From Myxococcales bacterium (GTDB taxonomy: Bacteria > Myxococcota_A > UBA9160 > UBA4427): 32,811 bases of DNA. The translations under genes were made by a program, and so were the position numbers. The notes under the pieces are model-generated. The model had not been told where the DNA came from and did no database searches. It saw nothing but the letters and a program-made list of their open reading frames with translations. The stretch covers positions 1-32,811 of the forward strand of contig JAAZXM010000047.1 of NCBI GenBank assembly GCA_014240165.1, in the 5' to 3' direction. Position 1 is the stretch's first letter; every line of letters begins with the position of its first letter. Positions 1-6,562 of this stretch are shown piece by piece.

Positions 1-546
1 GAGTCGATGGCCATCGGTGGCGACCATACGAAGCTTGGCCGGCTCCTCCTGGACCTCGAAATAGACGCCATTGAGGTTGTACCGCGTCTCATCCACCGAG
101 GCGGCGTACATGGTCCTCTCGATCATGGCCGAGAGAATCTCGGCGGGCAGCGTGGCTGTGCTTTCCGGAGAGAATTCGGGGAGAGTCGGGTATTCCTCAG
201 CTGCGGTTCCCGCCAAGGTGAAATGGGCCCGTTCGCAGCGAATCTCAAGGTAGGAATTGGCTGCGGATTCCAGCTGGATCAGTTGATCGGGGAGTTCTCG
301 AACGATCTCGAAGAATTTTTTAGCCCCGACGGTGAGGGATCCCTCTTCTTCGACCTCAACGGGCTGCAGGCTGCGAATTCCCACCTCGAGATCCGTTGCC
401 GAAAATTGGAGAGTCGGGGTCGGATTCGATTTCTTGGCTTCCAAAAGTACATTGGCGAGGATCGGCATCGAGTTGCGTTTTTCCACGATCGCCTGGATCC
501 GGTTCAAGGCTTTTTGCAGCGCAGCCTTTTCGATCGAAAGTTTCAT
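1..546 (-). CDS. dnaN: DNA polymerase III beta subunit (sliding clamp), N-terminal part
   Basis: The reverse complement reads as the first 182 residues of the sliding clamp, which tethers replicative polymerase to DNA. The start MKLSIEKAALQKALNRIQ, the segment MPILANVLLEA, and the end MVATDGHRL (typical of the second clamp domain) are all characteristic of DnaN. The gene runs off the left edge, so domain three and most of domain two are missing (full clamps have about 370 residues). The ATG at 546-544 has a GAGG ribosome site at 553-556, six bases away. The gene is divergent from rpmH with no dnaA between them. In many bacteria dnaA precedes dnaN, and here it must lie elsewhere or further left. 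A candidate promoter is described separately. Confidence 0.95.
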   Translation of the reverse strand, partial: MKLSIEKAALQKALNRIQAIVEKRNSMPILANVLLEAKKSNPTPTLQFSATDLEVGIRSLQPVEVEEEGSLTVGAKKFFEIVRELPDQLIQLESAANSYLEIRCERAHFTLAGTAAEEYPTLPEFSPESTATLPAEILSAMIERTMYAASVDETRYNLNGVYFEVQEEPAKLRMVATDGHRL

Positions 547-575
547 CGCCGACCTCGTCTCTATTGGTTGGGTTT

Positions 576-605
576 TATTTATCCAGTTGTTTTAGTAGTG
601 GACAA
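576..605 (-). promoter_or_regulatory. Candidate dnaN promoter overlapped by two DnaA-box-like 9-mers
   Basis: Read on the minus strand, TTGTCC (605-600) and TAAATA (581-576) lie 18 bases apart, about 30 bases before the dnaN start. Two 9-mers that match the DnaA box TTATCCACA at 7 of 9 positions overlap these elements: TTATCCAGT at 579-587 (plus) and TTGTCCACT at 605-597 (minus). An AT-rich run continues to about 660. The promoter reading is reasonable. DnaA binding is only a suggestion, because 7/9 matches are weak. Confidence 0.4.
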
Positions 606-665
606 AAGGGAGGGCAAAAACACCTTAAATAGCTGTTTTTGAATAGAAATTAGTTTGGCCTAGCT

Positions 666-761
666 ATGTGGAGTGCGTGGGAGAACGATGCCATCGCGGG
701 CGAGCTCCTGCGCGATCCGGAGAAACTGGTGCGAGTCTACCACGGGCATCTGAGAGAGTGA
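666..761 (+). CDS. Possible small ORF or gene remnant, 31 aa
   Basis: An ATG-initiated frame of 31 codons encodes MWSAWENDAIAGELLRDPEK followed by LVRVYHGHLRE and a TGA stop. Its residue composition (charged, Leu-rich, helix-like) and G/C-rich third positions resemble real genes of this window. I see no ribosome site in front of it, and the preceding AT-rich tract carries stops. It may be a small protein, a decayed 3' end of a lost gene, or chance. I do not recognise it. Confidence 0.2.
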   Translation: MWSAWENDAIAGELLRDPEKLVRVYHGHLRE

Positions 762-873
762 ATGCTCGTTTGCGCGCATATGGGGTTCATTCGTACACCC
801 GCGCGGACTCGCGCGTCCAGCAAAATTTTCGACCCTGAAGATGCGCCTGGCCCAATCGGAACGGGGCCCGGCA

Positions 874-902
874 TTGGCAACGCGCGGGGGGCTGGCTAGG
901 CT
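874..902 (+). promoter_or_regulatory. Candidate promoter for the rpmH-rnpA cluster
   Basis: TTGGCA at 874-879 and TAGGCT at 897-902 are separated by 17 bases, a standard sigma-70 spacing. The same -10 hexamer occurs in the predicted bioB promoter. Transcription from here would give rpmH a leader of about 250 bases. No experiment supports this, and other weaker elements are possible closer to the gene. Confidence 0.35.
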
Positions 903-1160
903 CCCGCCCCTTCCAAGCGAGGCAGCATTTGCCATTGCCCCGGGTTGTGATGCGCATGGGCGCGTGCCGGGGTGGAACCGAGTCCGAATAGTGTGCGCTT
1001 TCGGGCCCAGGCTGTCTCAAAATCATCCAACCCGGTCAGGCGAGCGCGAGAACAGCCTCGTCGAGAGAAATTGCGGACTCGGTGAGCACTCGCGGAACCG
1101 GCCAACCCGGCCTTCCCGTCCAAGTCCCCTGGCCAATCCTCGAAGTGAGAAAGTCCCATC

Positions 1161-1310
1161 ATGAAGCGAACGTATCAGCCGAGTCGTATTAAGCGGCTTC
1201 GGAAGCATGGATTCCGCGAGCGTATGAAGACGCGTTCCGGTCGCGCGATTTTGAAGCGACGGCGAGCCAAGGGGCGCAAGCGCCTGGCGACCACTGTGGC
1301 GTCGAAATAG
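1161..1310 (+). CDS. rpmH: 50S ribosomal protein L34
   Basis: This 49-residue, very basic protein begins [20 protein letters not shown] and continues with the [22 protein letters not shown] block that defines L34 of the large ribosomal subunit. It is slightly longer than the usual 44-46 residues because of the tail ATTVASK. It is followed two bases later by rnpA, the near-universal pairing. The ribosome site in front of the ATG is weak (GTGAGAAAG). Confidence 0.97.
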   Translation: MKRTYQPSRIKRLRKHGFRERMKTRSGRAILKRRRAKGRKRLATTVASK

Positions 1311-1312
1311 TC

Positions 1313-1684
1313 GTGGACGGAAGGACCGGCCGCTTTGGGCGGGCCGATCGCCTACGCGACTCAAGAGAATTCGAACGGGTTTCCCGAAAGGGACGCCGGG
1401 TTGCATCCGGCGAGTTCGTTTTCTTGATGCTCCCCGCGACATCCGGAAACGTCAGCCGGGTGGGGATCAGTGCCAGTCGCCGAGTGGGCAACGCCGTCGT
1501 GCGAAATCGCATCAAGCGGTCGGTGCGCGAGTGGTTTCGCCGGCGCAGGGATGCCTTTCCCGAAGCCTGGGATCTGGTGGTGATCGCGCGTCGCCCATGT
1601 GCCCGGAAAACCGAAAGCGGCGGTTTGAACGCAGCGCTTGATCAGACCCTGACCCGGGCAAAGATGCAATGGAAGACGTCGTGA
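1313..1684 (+). CDS. rnpA: Ribonuclease P protein component
   Basis: This is the protein subunit of RNase P, which binds the catalytic RNA and helps mature tRNA 5' ends. It has 123 residues, close to the family norm of about 120. The start is GTG, two bases after the rpmH stop. The RNR signature is visible as [10 protein letters not shown] at about residues 64-73, preceded by [14 protein letters not shown] and followed by the basic FRRRRD. The N-terminal [18 protein letters not shown] matches the usual beginning of RnpA. Its end overlaps the start of yidD. Confidence 0.95.
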   Translation: MDGRTGRFGRADRLRDSREFERVSRKGRRVASGEFVFLMLPATSGNVSRVGISASRRVGNAVVRNRIKRSVREWFRRRRDAFPEAWDLVVIARRPCARKTESGGLNAALDQTLTRAKMQWKTS

Positions 1685-1998
1685 GCACTGGGCAGAATTC
1701 CGCATGTGCAGCCCCGGACCTCGCCCAAGCAGGCGGAGTTCGAAACTCCGCCCCGACGCGACCCAGGGTCCATCGCTCGCGGCGGGTGGCTTGGCTCGTG
1801 GGCGCCCTCGACTTCTGGCATCAATGGTTGTCACCGTGGCTCGGCCCAGCTTGCCGATTCGAGCCCAGCTGCTCGCGCTATACCGGGCAGGCGATCGAAG
1901 CGCACGGTGCTGGCCGAGGCCTATGGCTCGGCGTTCGCCGCCTTGGACGTTGTCATCCCTTCCACCCCGGTGGCTACGATCCGGTTCCGCGAGGCTGA
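1669..1998 (+). CDS. yidD: Membrane protein insertion efficiency factor YidD
   Basis: The C-terminal 65 residues carry the YidD signature: [20 protein letters not shown], then [18 protein letters not shown], with its three conserved cysteines. YidD is a small inner-face membrane-associated protein that assists YidC-dependent insertion. The ATG at 1669 gives 109 residues and overlaps rnpA by 16 bases. GTG at 1681 (overlapping the rnpA stop) or GTG at 1786 (70 residues, nearer the family length) are alternatives, and the first 40 residues do not look conserved. It ends three bases before yidC, its functional partner. Confidence 0.9.
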   Translation: MEDVVSTGQNSACAAPDLAQAGGVRNSAPTRPRVHRSRRVAWLVGALDFWHQWLSPWLGPACRFEPSCSRYTGQAIEAHGAGRGLWLGVRRLGRCHPFHPGGYDPVPRG

Positions 1999-2001
1999 CC
2001 G

Positions 2002-3741
2002 TTGGACCGAAACCTGATTCTCGCATTCGCACTCTCGATGGCGGTTTTTTCCGGCTGGCTGGCCTGGCAGGAACAAATTCGCGGGCCCGAGCGCAGGGCC
2101 GCGGCCGAACGGGCCGAGGCCGCGCGGGAAGCCGAAACGCTGCGGGAGGAATTCGCCGAAGAGAGGGAAGCTCCACTAAGGGAACAGGTTCGCATAGAGA
2201 GCGAAACCGCCAACGAAGCGCGGGATACGGGGTCGCGGAGGTCTTGGGACAAGCCAGCAGCCGAAGAGGATCCCTCGTCCGTAGACCCATGGAACGACAC
2301 GCTCGAGACCGAGCACGTGACCGCGGACTTGAGCAATCGCGGCGGCGTAGTGACGGGTTGGCGAATCCGAAACTACTTCGAGACCCCGCGCGAAGAAGTC
2401 GATGTCGAATTGATCGACTTGCCTCGCGGCGCACCCGCGACTTTGACGACACCCTTTGAGAGCCTGGGCTACGGGGATCTGAGCGAAGCGCTCTACACGG
2501 TTGAATCCGCGACCCCGAGTGAGGTGGTCTTTGTTTTGCGGCGCGGGGATGTCGAGATCCGTAAGACCTACCGCGCCGTGGATGCGCGCTACGCGTTGGA
2601 GTTGGAGGTGGAGATCGTCAATCGAGGCTCTGCCTCGATCGAGCCCGAGGTCACCTTTCTCGTTCCAGCCGCGTTGAATTCCCGCCCGGATTTCAAGGAG
2701 GTTTCCCTCCTCGCCCTGGCGAACGACGAAGTCGAGCGCGAACTCGTGCCCTCGGTGGGGGGCGGAGGTTTTTTCGGGGGTCTCTTTGGCGGAGATGAAG
2801 GTCCCTATGCGGCGGGTTCAGGCGTCCAGTGGGCGGGCATGGATCTGCGTTATTTCGCGTCGGTGGTCGTGTCGCCCGAACCTGACGATACGGCGGTGGA
2901 ATTCGTGCCCCTCGAAGAAGGCAAGCTGGCAGCGGCTCGCTTGACCACCCGCGCGCCTCGCCTCGCACCCGGCGAGGAGAGTCGCCATGCTTACCTGGTT
3001 TTCATGGGTCCCAAGGAGCCCGCTCTCCTGAAGGAGTTGGGGCACCAGTTGAACCGGACCATCAGCCAGGGTTGGTCCTGGGTGGCGCCGCTGACCGCGT
3101 TCTTTGGTTGGGCTTTGCAGATGGTCCAGCGGGTGGTGCCGAACTACGGCCTGGCCATCATTGTGCTGACGATTCTGGTGCGAATTGCGACCTGGCCCAT
3201 CATGGCGCGGCAGATGAAATCCGCCGAGCGGATGCGTGAGTTGATGCCCCAGATCAAGGTGCTGCAAGAGAAGTACAAGGACGATCGCCAAAAACAATCG
3301 GAGGAGACCTTCAAGCTCTACCGAGAAACGGGTGTAAATCCCCTCGGTGGCTGTCTCCCGATGGTACTCCAACTTCCTGTATTCATTGGCTTATTCTATG
3401 CCTTGCAGAGTTCGATCGATCTCCGGCACGCGGCGTTCATGCTCTGGATCAACGATCTCTCGGCGCCCGCCACGCTCTTCATGATTCCCGGGATGGACTT
3501 CCCGGTTCGGATTTTGCCGATCTTGATGGCGGCTTCGATGTACGGCCAGCAAAAGATGATGCCCCAGACCGGGATGGACCCCGCTCAGGCGCGCATGATG
3601 TTGATTATGATGCCGGGCATGATGCTCGTGATCTCCTACACCTTTCCTTCCGGGCTCGTTCTCTATTGGCTGGTGAGCAACCTGCTCGGAATCGGGCACC
3701 AACTCTGGGTGCGCCGAAAAATGCAAGCGGCACCAGCCTGA
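2002..3741 (+). CDS. yidC: Membrane protein insertase YidC
   Basis: This 579-residue protein inserts membrane proteins alone or with SecYEG. The start is TTG, three bases after yidD, and gives the expected beginning MDRNLILAFALSMAVFSGWL, which is TM1. A long periplasmic domain follows (about 25-350), with a Gly/Phe-rich loop GGGGFFGGLFGG near residue 260. The conserved insertase core begins near residue 375. It contains ILVRIATWP with the conserved groove arginine at about 394, the cytoplasmic hairpin QMKSAERMRELMPQIKVLQE, and NPLGGCLPMVLQLPVFIGLF. Length and layout match Gram-negative YidC. The stretch EQIRGPERRAAAERAEAARE after TM1 is a charged coiled-coil-like spacer. Confidence 0.97.
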   Translation: MDRNLILAFALSMAVFSGWLAWQEQIRGPERRAAAERAEAAREAETLREEFAEEREAPLREQVRIESETANEARDTGSRRSWDKPAAEEDPSSVDPWNDTLETEHVTADLSNRGGVVTGWRIRNYFETPREEVDVELIDLPRGAPATLTTPFESLGYGDLSEALYTVESATPSEVVFVLRRGDVEIRKTYRAVDARYALELEVEIVNRGSASIEPEVTFLVPAALNSRPDFKEVSLLALANDEVERELVPSVGGGGFFGGLFGGDEGPYAAGSGVQWAGMDLRYFASVVVSPEPDDTAVEFVPLEEGKLAAARLTTRAPRLAPGEESRHAYLVFMGPKEPALLKELGHQLNRTISQGWSWVAPLTAFFGWALQMVQRVVPNYGLAIIVLTILVRIATWPIMARQMKSAERMRELMPQIKVLQEKYKDDRQKQSEETFKLYRETGVNPLGGCLPMVLQLPVFIGLFYALQSSIDLRHAAFMLWINDLSAPATLFMIPGMDFPVRILPILMAASMYGQQKMMPQTGMDPAQARMMLIMMPGMMLVISYTFPSGLVLYWLVSNLLGIGHQLWVRRKMQAAPA

Positions 3742-3777
3742 TCTTCCTTTCCCCCCAGCGAAAACGAGGTTCCTCCG

Positions 3778-4668
3778 ATGTACGACAAGAAAACAGAAGC
3801 CAATGAATTTGTGGCCGATTCAGTAGATGAAGCCAAGGCCGCGGCGGCGCGCTTCTACGGCGTGGAAGTCGACGAATTGAAAGTCGCGGTTGCCAAGGAA
3901 GGCGAAGTTTCGGGTCTCAACGGGCGCGCTGCCCTGGTGGCCTACCCGAAGAGCGTCGTGCCCGGCAGTAAGCCCGGAGACGATGGCGGTGGCCGCGGCG
4001 GCCGAGGTGGTCGCGGCGATCGCGGCGATCGCGGCGATCGTGGCGGACGTGGTCGGGACCGAGATCGTGGCCGGGATCGCGACCGAGGCCGGCGGGCGGA
4101 GGGCGAGTCGCGCCCAACGCTCGAGGCCTCGGGGCCATCGCACTCGGAAGAGCCGGTGGAATCCACCGGAAGCGCCCAGGGCGAATTGAGCGAAATTGGA
4201 AAGTTTGTCCTGGGCACTGTCGAGCGAATGGGTCTCGGAAATTTCGAGATCAGCGAGAACTCCGAAGAGGGCTCTGATTTGACGGTTTGCCAACTCCGCG
4301 GTGCGGCGGGCACGGCCCTGGGCTCGGGCGGCGTTCGCACGGCCGAGGCCGTGCAGCTTCTGGCGAACCAGGTTGCCAAGCAACTCGACGTTTCCGGGCG
4401 AGTGGTGATCGACGTTGAAGGCGACGAGGACGAGCGCGAGTCGTCCCTGACAGCGCTTGCGGGTAAAGCGGCGGACCGGGCCGCAGATTCGGGTCGCTCG
4501 GTTGCCCTGGACCCCATGAACCCCCGTGACCGGCGCATCGTCCATGTCGCGCTGCGCGATACGGACAACATCGCGACCATGAGCATCGGCGACGGGCGCT
4601 ATCGCCAGGTTCTTGTCGTTCCCGAAGGCGCGTCAGAGTACGAAGAGGCCCAGTCCTCCCAGGCCTGA
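3778..4668 (+). CDS. jag: Jag/KhpB family RNA-binding protein (Jag_N, KH and R3H domains)
   Basis: This 296-residue cytoplasmic RNA-binding protein is encoded right after yidC, the normal place for jag/khpB. Residues 1-60 form the Jag_N domain (DEAKAAAARFYGVEVDELKV). Residues about 136-215 resemble a KH domain with a GSGG loop at 182-185. Residues about 217-285 are R3H with the RxxxH motif RRIVH at 252-256. The linker at about 70-107 is a low-complexity tract rich in RGG, DRG and RDRD, partly encoded by near-perfect 9-base repeats (GATCGCGGC, 4018-4044). Family members are usually shorter, and their linkers are more often Lys/Glu-rich. The ATG follows a GAGG about eight bases upstream. Confidence 0.9.
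   Translation: MYDKKTEANEFVADSVDEAKAAAARFYGVEVDELKVAVAKEGEVSGLNGRAALVAYPKSVVPGSKPGDDGGGRGGRGGRGDRGDRGDRGGRGRDRDRGRDRDRGRRAEGESRPTLEASGPSHSEEPVESTGSAQGELSEIGKFVLGTVERMGLGNFEISENSEEGSDLTVCQLRGAAGTALGSGGVRTAEAVQLLANQVAKQLDVSGRVVIDVEGDEDERESSLTALAGKAADRAADSGRSVALDPMNPRDRRIVHVALRDTDNIATMSIGDGRYRQVLVVPEGASEYEEAQSSQA
4018..4044 (+). repeat. Three tandem 9-base repeats in jag linker
   Basis: GATCGCGGC, GATCGCGGC and GATCGTGGC lie head to tail in frame and each encodes Asp-Arg-Gly. They sit inside the RG/RD-rich linker, so repeat slippage would change linker length by whole DRG units. Confidence 0.85.
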
Positions 4669-4733
4669 TTTCTCCCGCCTCAGCCATGGGCGCTCCATTC
4701 GCCTGTAGCCTCCCCCAACCCAACCCCCCAGAG

Positions 4734-4749
4734 TGTTCCACGTGGAACG
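4734..4749. promoter_or_regulatory. parS: parS site 1 (ParB-binding)
   Basis: TGTTCCACGTGGAACG is a near-perfect palindrome matching the parS consensus TGTTTCACGTGAAACA with the C/G change I recall for Myxococcus. It lies between jag and rsmG, about 1 kb upstream of parAB. Confidence 0.9.
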
Positions 4750-4776
4750 TTTGGCCTCGGTTGCCCCGAGCGCCAG

Positions 4777-4792
4777 TGTTCCTGGAGGAACG
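4777..4792. promoter_or_regulatory. Altered-core parS-like site
   Basis: TGTTCCTGGAGGAACG keeps both outer arms of the neighbouring parS sites (TGTTCC and GGAACG), but the central ACGT is replaced by TGGA. It sits in register with the intact sites (37 bases before site 2). The CACGTG core is the essential part of parS, so this copy is probably decayed or has altered affinity. Confidence 0.65.
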
Positions 4793-4813
4793 GTCGAAAT
4801 GATCCCGCGAATG

Positions 4814-4829
4814 TGTTCCACGTGGAACG
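4814..4829. promoter_or_regulatory. parS: parS site 2 (ParB-binding)
   Basis: TGTTCCACGTGGAACG is identical to sites 1 and 3. It starts 37 bases after the altered copy. Confidence 0.9.
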
Positions 4830-4850
4830 ATTTCGACCAACAAGCCAGAG

Positions 4851-4866
4851 TGTTCCACGTGGAACG
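4851..4866. promoter_or_regulatory. parS: parS site 3 (ParB-binding)
   Basis: TGTTCCACGTGGAACG is identical to sites 1 and 2. It starts 37 bases after site 2. Confidence 0.9.
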
Positions 4867-4886
4867 CTCGGTTGCTTCGGCTTGGG

Positions 4887-4902
4887 GGTTCCACGTGGAA
4901 CA
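4887..4902. promoter_or_regulatory. parS: parS site 4 (ParB-binding)
   Basis: GGTTCCACGTGGAACA has the same 14-base palindromic core GTTCCACGTGGAAC with different outer bases. It starts 36 bases after site 3. It would fall inside rsmG if that gene began at the TTG at 4872. Confidence 0.88.
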
Positions 4903-4964
4903 TTCCGATTCCGACGCCTAACCGAGACGAGCCAGAGAGACCCCTTGATCCAGCGGCCGCCTCC

Positions 4965-5618
4965 GTGCTGGCCCGGGCGCTTGCCGCGTTGGAGATCGAT
5001 CTCAGCGACTCCATTCAGCGGCGGCTCCTGGACTTTGCCGAGCTTCTAATCGAATGGGGCGCCACGCGAAATCTCACCGGCCACCGCACAGTGGCAAAAG
5101 TGGTGGAGCACAGGCTCGTGGATGCCTTGGCGCTCTTCCAGGCGATCGAGGGCCAAGTGGGTCAAGGAATCGGCCCGGAATTGGCCGATTTAGGGTCGGG
5201 AGCCGGTTTTCCCGGAATTCCCCTTGCGATTGCGTACCCCCGCCTTTCGGTGGTTTCGGTGGACAGCCGCGAACGGCGCCACCACTTTCAGAGAGCTGTC
5301 CGCAGAGAGCTCGATTTGGACAATCTCGAGCCACGCCTCGGACGAATCGAGGCGCTTACGCCCTCTCCCGCGGACCTGGTTCTCGCCCAGGCGGTCGCTT
5401 CGCCCCAGCGAGTCCTCGAATGGGGTGCAGATTGGGTCCGCCCTGGCGGCTATCTGGTGATCCCGGGCGGTCCGAATCCTCACGATCCCGGCGAGCATCC
5501 CGCGATCATTCGCCAGGGGACGGTTGAGTACTCGGTCGCGGGTTTGGCAGGAGAGAAATCCTTCTGGTGGGGCCAACGGTCGGAAAGCAACCGCTCATCC
5601 ATCGCGGCGAGGCCATAG
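4965..5618 (+). CDS. rsmG: 16S rRNA (guanine-N7)-methyltransferase RsmG
   Basis: RsmG (GidB) uses S-adenosylmethionine to methylate a guanine in the 530 loop of 16S rRNA. The SAM-binding motif LADLGSGAGFPGIPLAIA and the preceding LLIEWGATRNLTGHR are diagnostic. The usual SRAFA-like motif reads LAQAVASPQRVLEW. The open frame extends to a TTG at 4872 (248 residues). The GTG at 4965 gives 217 residues and places NLT near residue 37, as in typical RsmG, so I prefer it; neither start has a clear ribosome site. Its position just before parA is standard. mnmE and mnmG, common upstream neighbours, are absent here. Confidence 0.9.
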   Translation: MLARALAALEIDLSDSIQRRLLDFAELLIEWGATRNLTGHRTVAKVVEHRLVDALALFQAIEGQVGQGIGPELADLGSGAGFPGIPLAIAYPRLSVVSVDSRERRHHFQRAVRRELDLDNLEPRLGRIEALTPSPADLVLAQAVASPQRVLEWGADWVRPGGYLVIPGGPNPHDPGEHPAIIRQGTVEYSVAGLAGEKSFWWGQRSESNRSSIAARP

Positions 5619-5716
5619 GACGAGTTTGGGGCGAAGGTGGGCGCGTTGGCCCGCGGTGAAGCGGCATCAAAGCGCCGCGCTGTGCTACATCGGACGAAGG
5701 GGGGCGCCAATTATCA

Positions 5717-6562
5717 ATGCCGGCTGCACGTGTCATCGCCGTGGCGAACCAGAAGGGGGGCGTGGGGAAGACCACGACGGCAGTCAGCGTGGCCGCTTGC
5801 CTTGCGGCTTCCGAGCGCCGAACTTTGCTCATCGACCTTGACCCCCAGGGGAATGCCAGCAGCGCCCTGGGCGAGGTGAAAACAACACAGCACGTGTACA
5901 GCGCGCTGATGGGTGAATGCGGCCTGGGCGAAGTGGTGCGGCAGACAGACCTTGAATTCATGGGTCTGGTTCCCGCAGGCCCGGACCTGGTCGGGGCAGA
6001 AATAGAACTGGTCAACACCGAGCACCGGGAGCGCCGCTTGGCCCTTGGCCTGGCCCCGATCTTGGACCAATACGAGTACGTCGTCATCGATTGCGCGCCT
6101 TCATTGGGCATCCTGACCCTCAACGCATTGACGGCCGCCGACTCGATCCTGGTGCCTCTTCAGTGCGAGTACTACGCGCTCGAGGGTCTTGCGCGTTTGC
6201 TGGAGACCACGGACCTGGTGCGCGCGAATCTCAACCCCGGCCTCAGCCTGGAAGGCATCGTCCTCACCATGGTGGACCAGCGCAACAACTTGAGCCGGCA
6301 GGTGGAAGCCGAGGTTCGCGAGCATTTCGGGGACCGCGTATTCCAAACCCGGATTCCTCGGAACGTGACCCTGGGCGAGGCGCCCAGTCACGGGCTTCCG
6401 ATCCTTCTCTACGACATTCATTCGCGCGGCGCGGTGGCCTATCTGCAACTCACCGAGGAGTTGCTCGCACGCCATATGGCGGATGCGGGACAATCCGAAG
6501 GCGTTCCGGATCCATCGATCACGGCCGAGCCCACCCCTCCAACGGGAGACAACCATGAGTGA
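5717..6562 (+). CDS. parA: Chromosome partitioning ATPase ParA (Soj)
   Basis: This 281-residue Walker-type ATPase drives segregation of ParB-parS complexes. The deviant Walker A motif KGGVGKTT is at residues 13-20, LLIDLDPQGNASSALG follows, and VVIDCAPSLGILTLNAL is the Walker B region. There is no N-terminal HTH, so it is the chromosomal Soj type. The C-terminal 25 residues are Pro/Thr-rich and probably disordered. The stop overlaps the parB start by eight bases, so the pair is translationally coupled. The upstream spacer of about 100 bases contains TGCTACATC near 5686, which could be an extended -10. Confidence 0.96.
   Translation: MPAARVIAVANQKGGVGKTTTAVSVAACLAASERRTLLIDLDPQGNASSALGEVKTTQHVYSALMGECGLGEVVRQTDLEFMGLVPAGPDLVGAEIELVNTEHRERRLALGLAPILDQYEYVVIDCAPSLGILTLNALTAADSILVPLQCEYYALEGLARLLETTDLVRANLNPGLSLEGIVLTMVDQRNNLSRQVEAEVREHFGDRVFQTRIPRNVTLGEAPSHGLPILLYDIHSRGAVAYLQLTEELLARHMADAGQSEGVPDPSITAEPTPPTGDNHE

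Larger units (their letters stand above)
547..1160. other. 614-base gap between divergent dnaN and rpmH; candidate oriC region
   Basis: No recognisable gene lies here. The left part (570-660) is AT-rich against a GC-rich background and carries DnaA-box-like sequences; the rest is GC-rich. A location beside rpmH and dnaN is a classic place for a replication origin, but no cluster of consensus DnaA boxes is visible, so the origin call is an inference from position plus an AT-rich tract. The gap also has to hold the rpmH promoter, and it contains a 31-codon reading frame at 666-761 that is listed separately. Confidence 0.35.

Noticed and set aside
7-642. 211-codon plus-strand frame at the left edge
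   Set aside because: It is antisense to dnaN, whose minus-strand translation matches the clamp family throughout.
660-935. 91-codon minus-strand frame in the dnaN-rpmH gap
   Set aside because: Its last 29 codons look gene-like but the rest does not, and it is antisense to the small plus-strand frame; no ribosome site.
1361-2452. 363-codon minus-strand frame opposite rnpA, yidD and yidC
   Set aside because: Shadow of three conserved plus-strand genes; Arg-rich composition without motif.
4734-4902. CRISPR-like appearance of repeats with spacers of about 20 bases
   Set aside because: The repeats are 16-base palindromes matching parS next to parAB; there are too few units and no cas genes.
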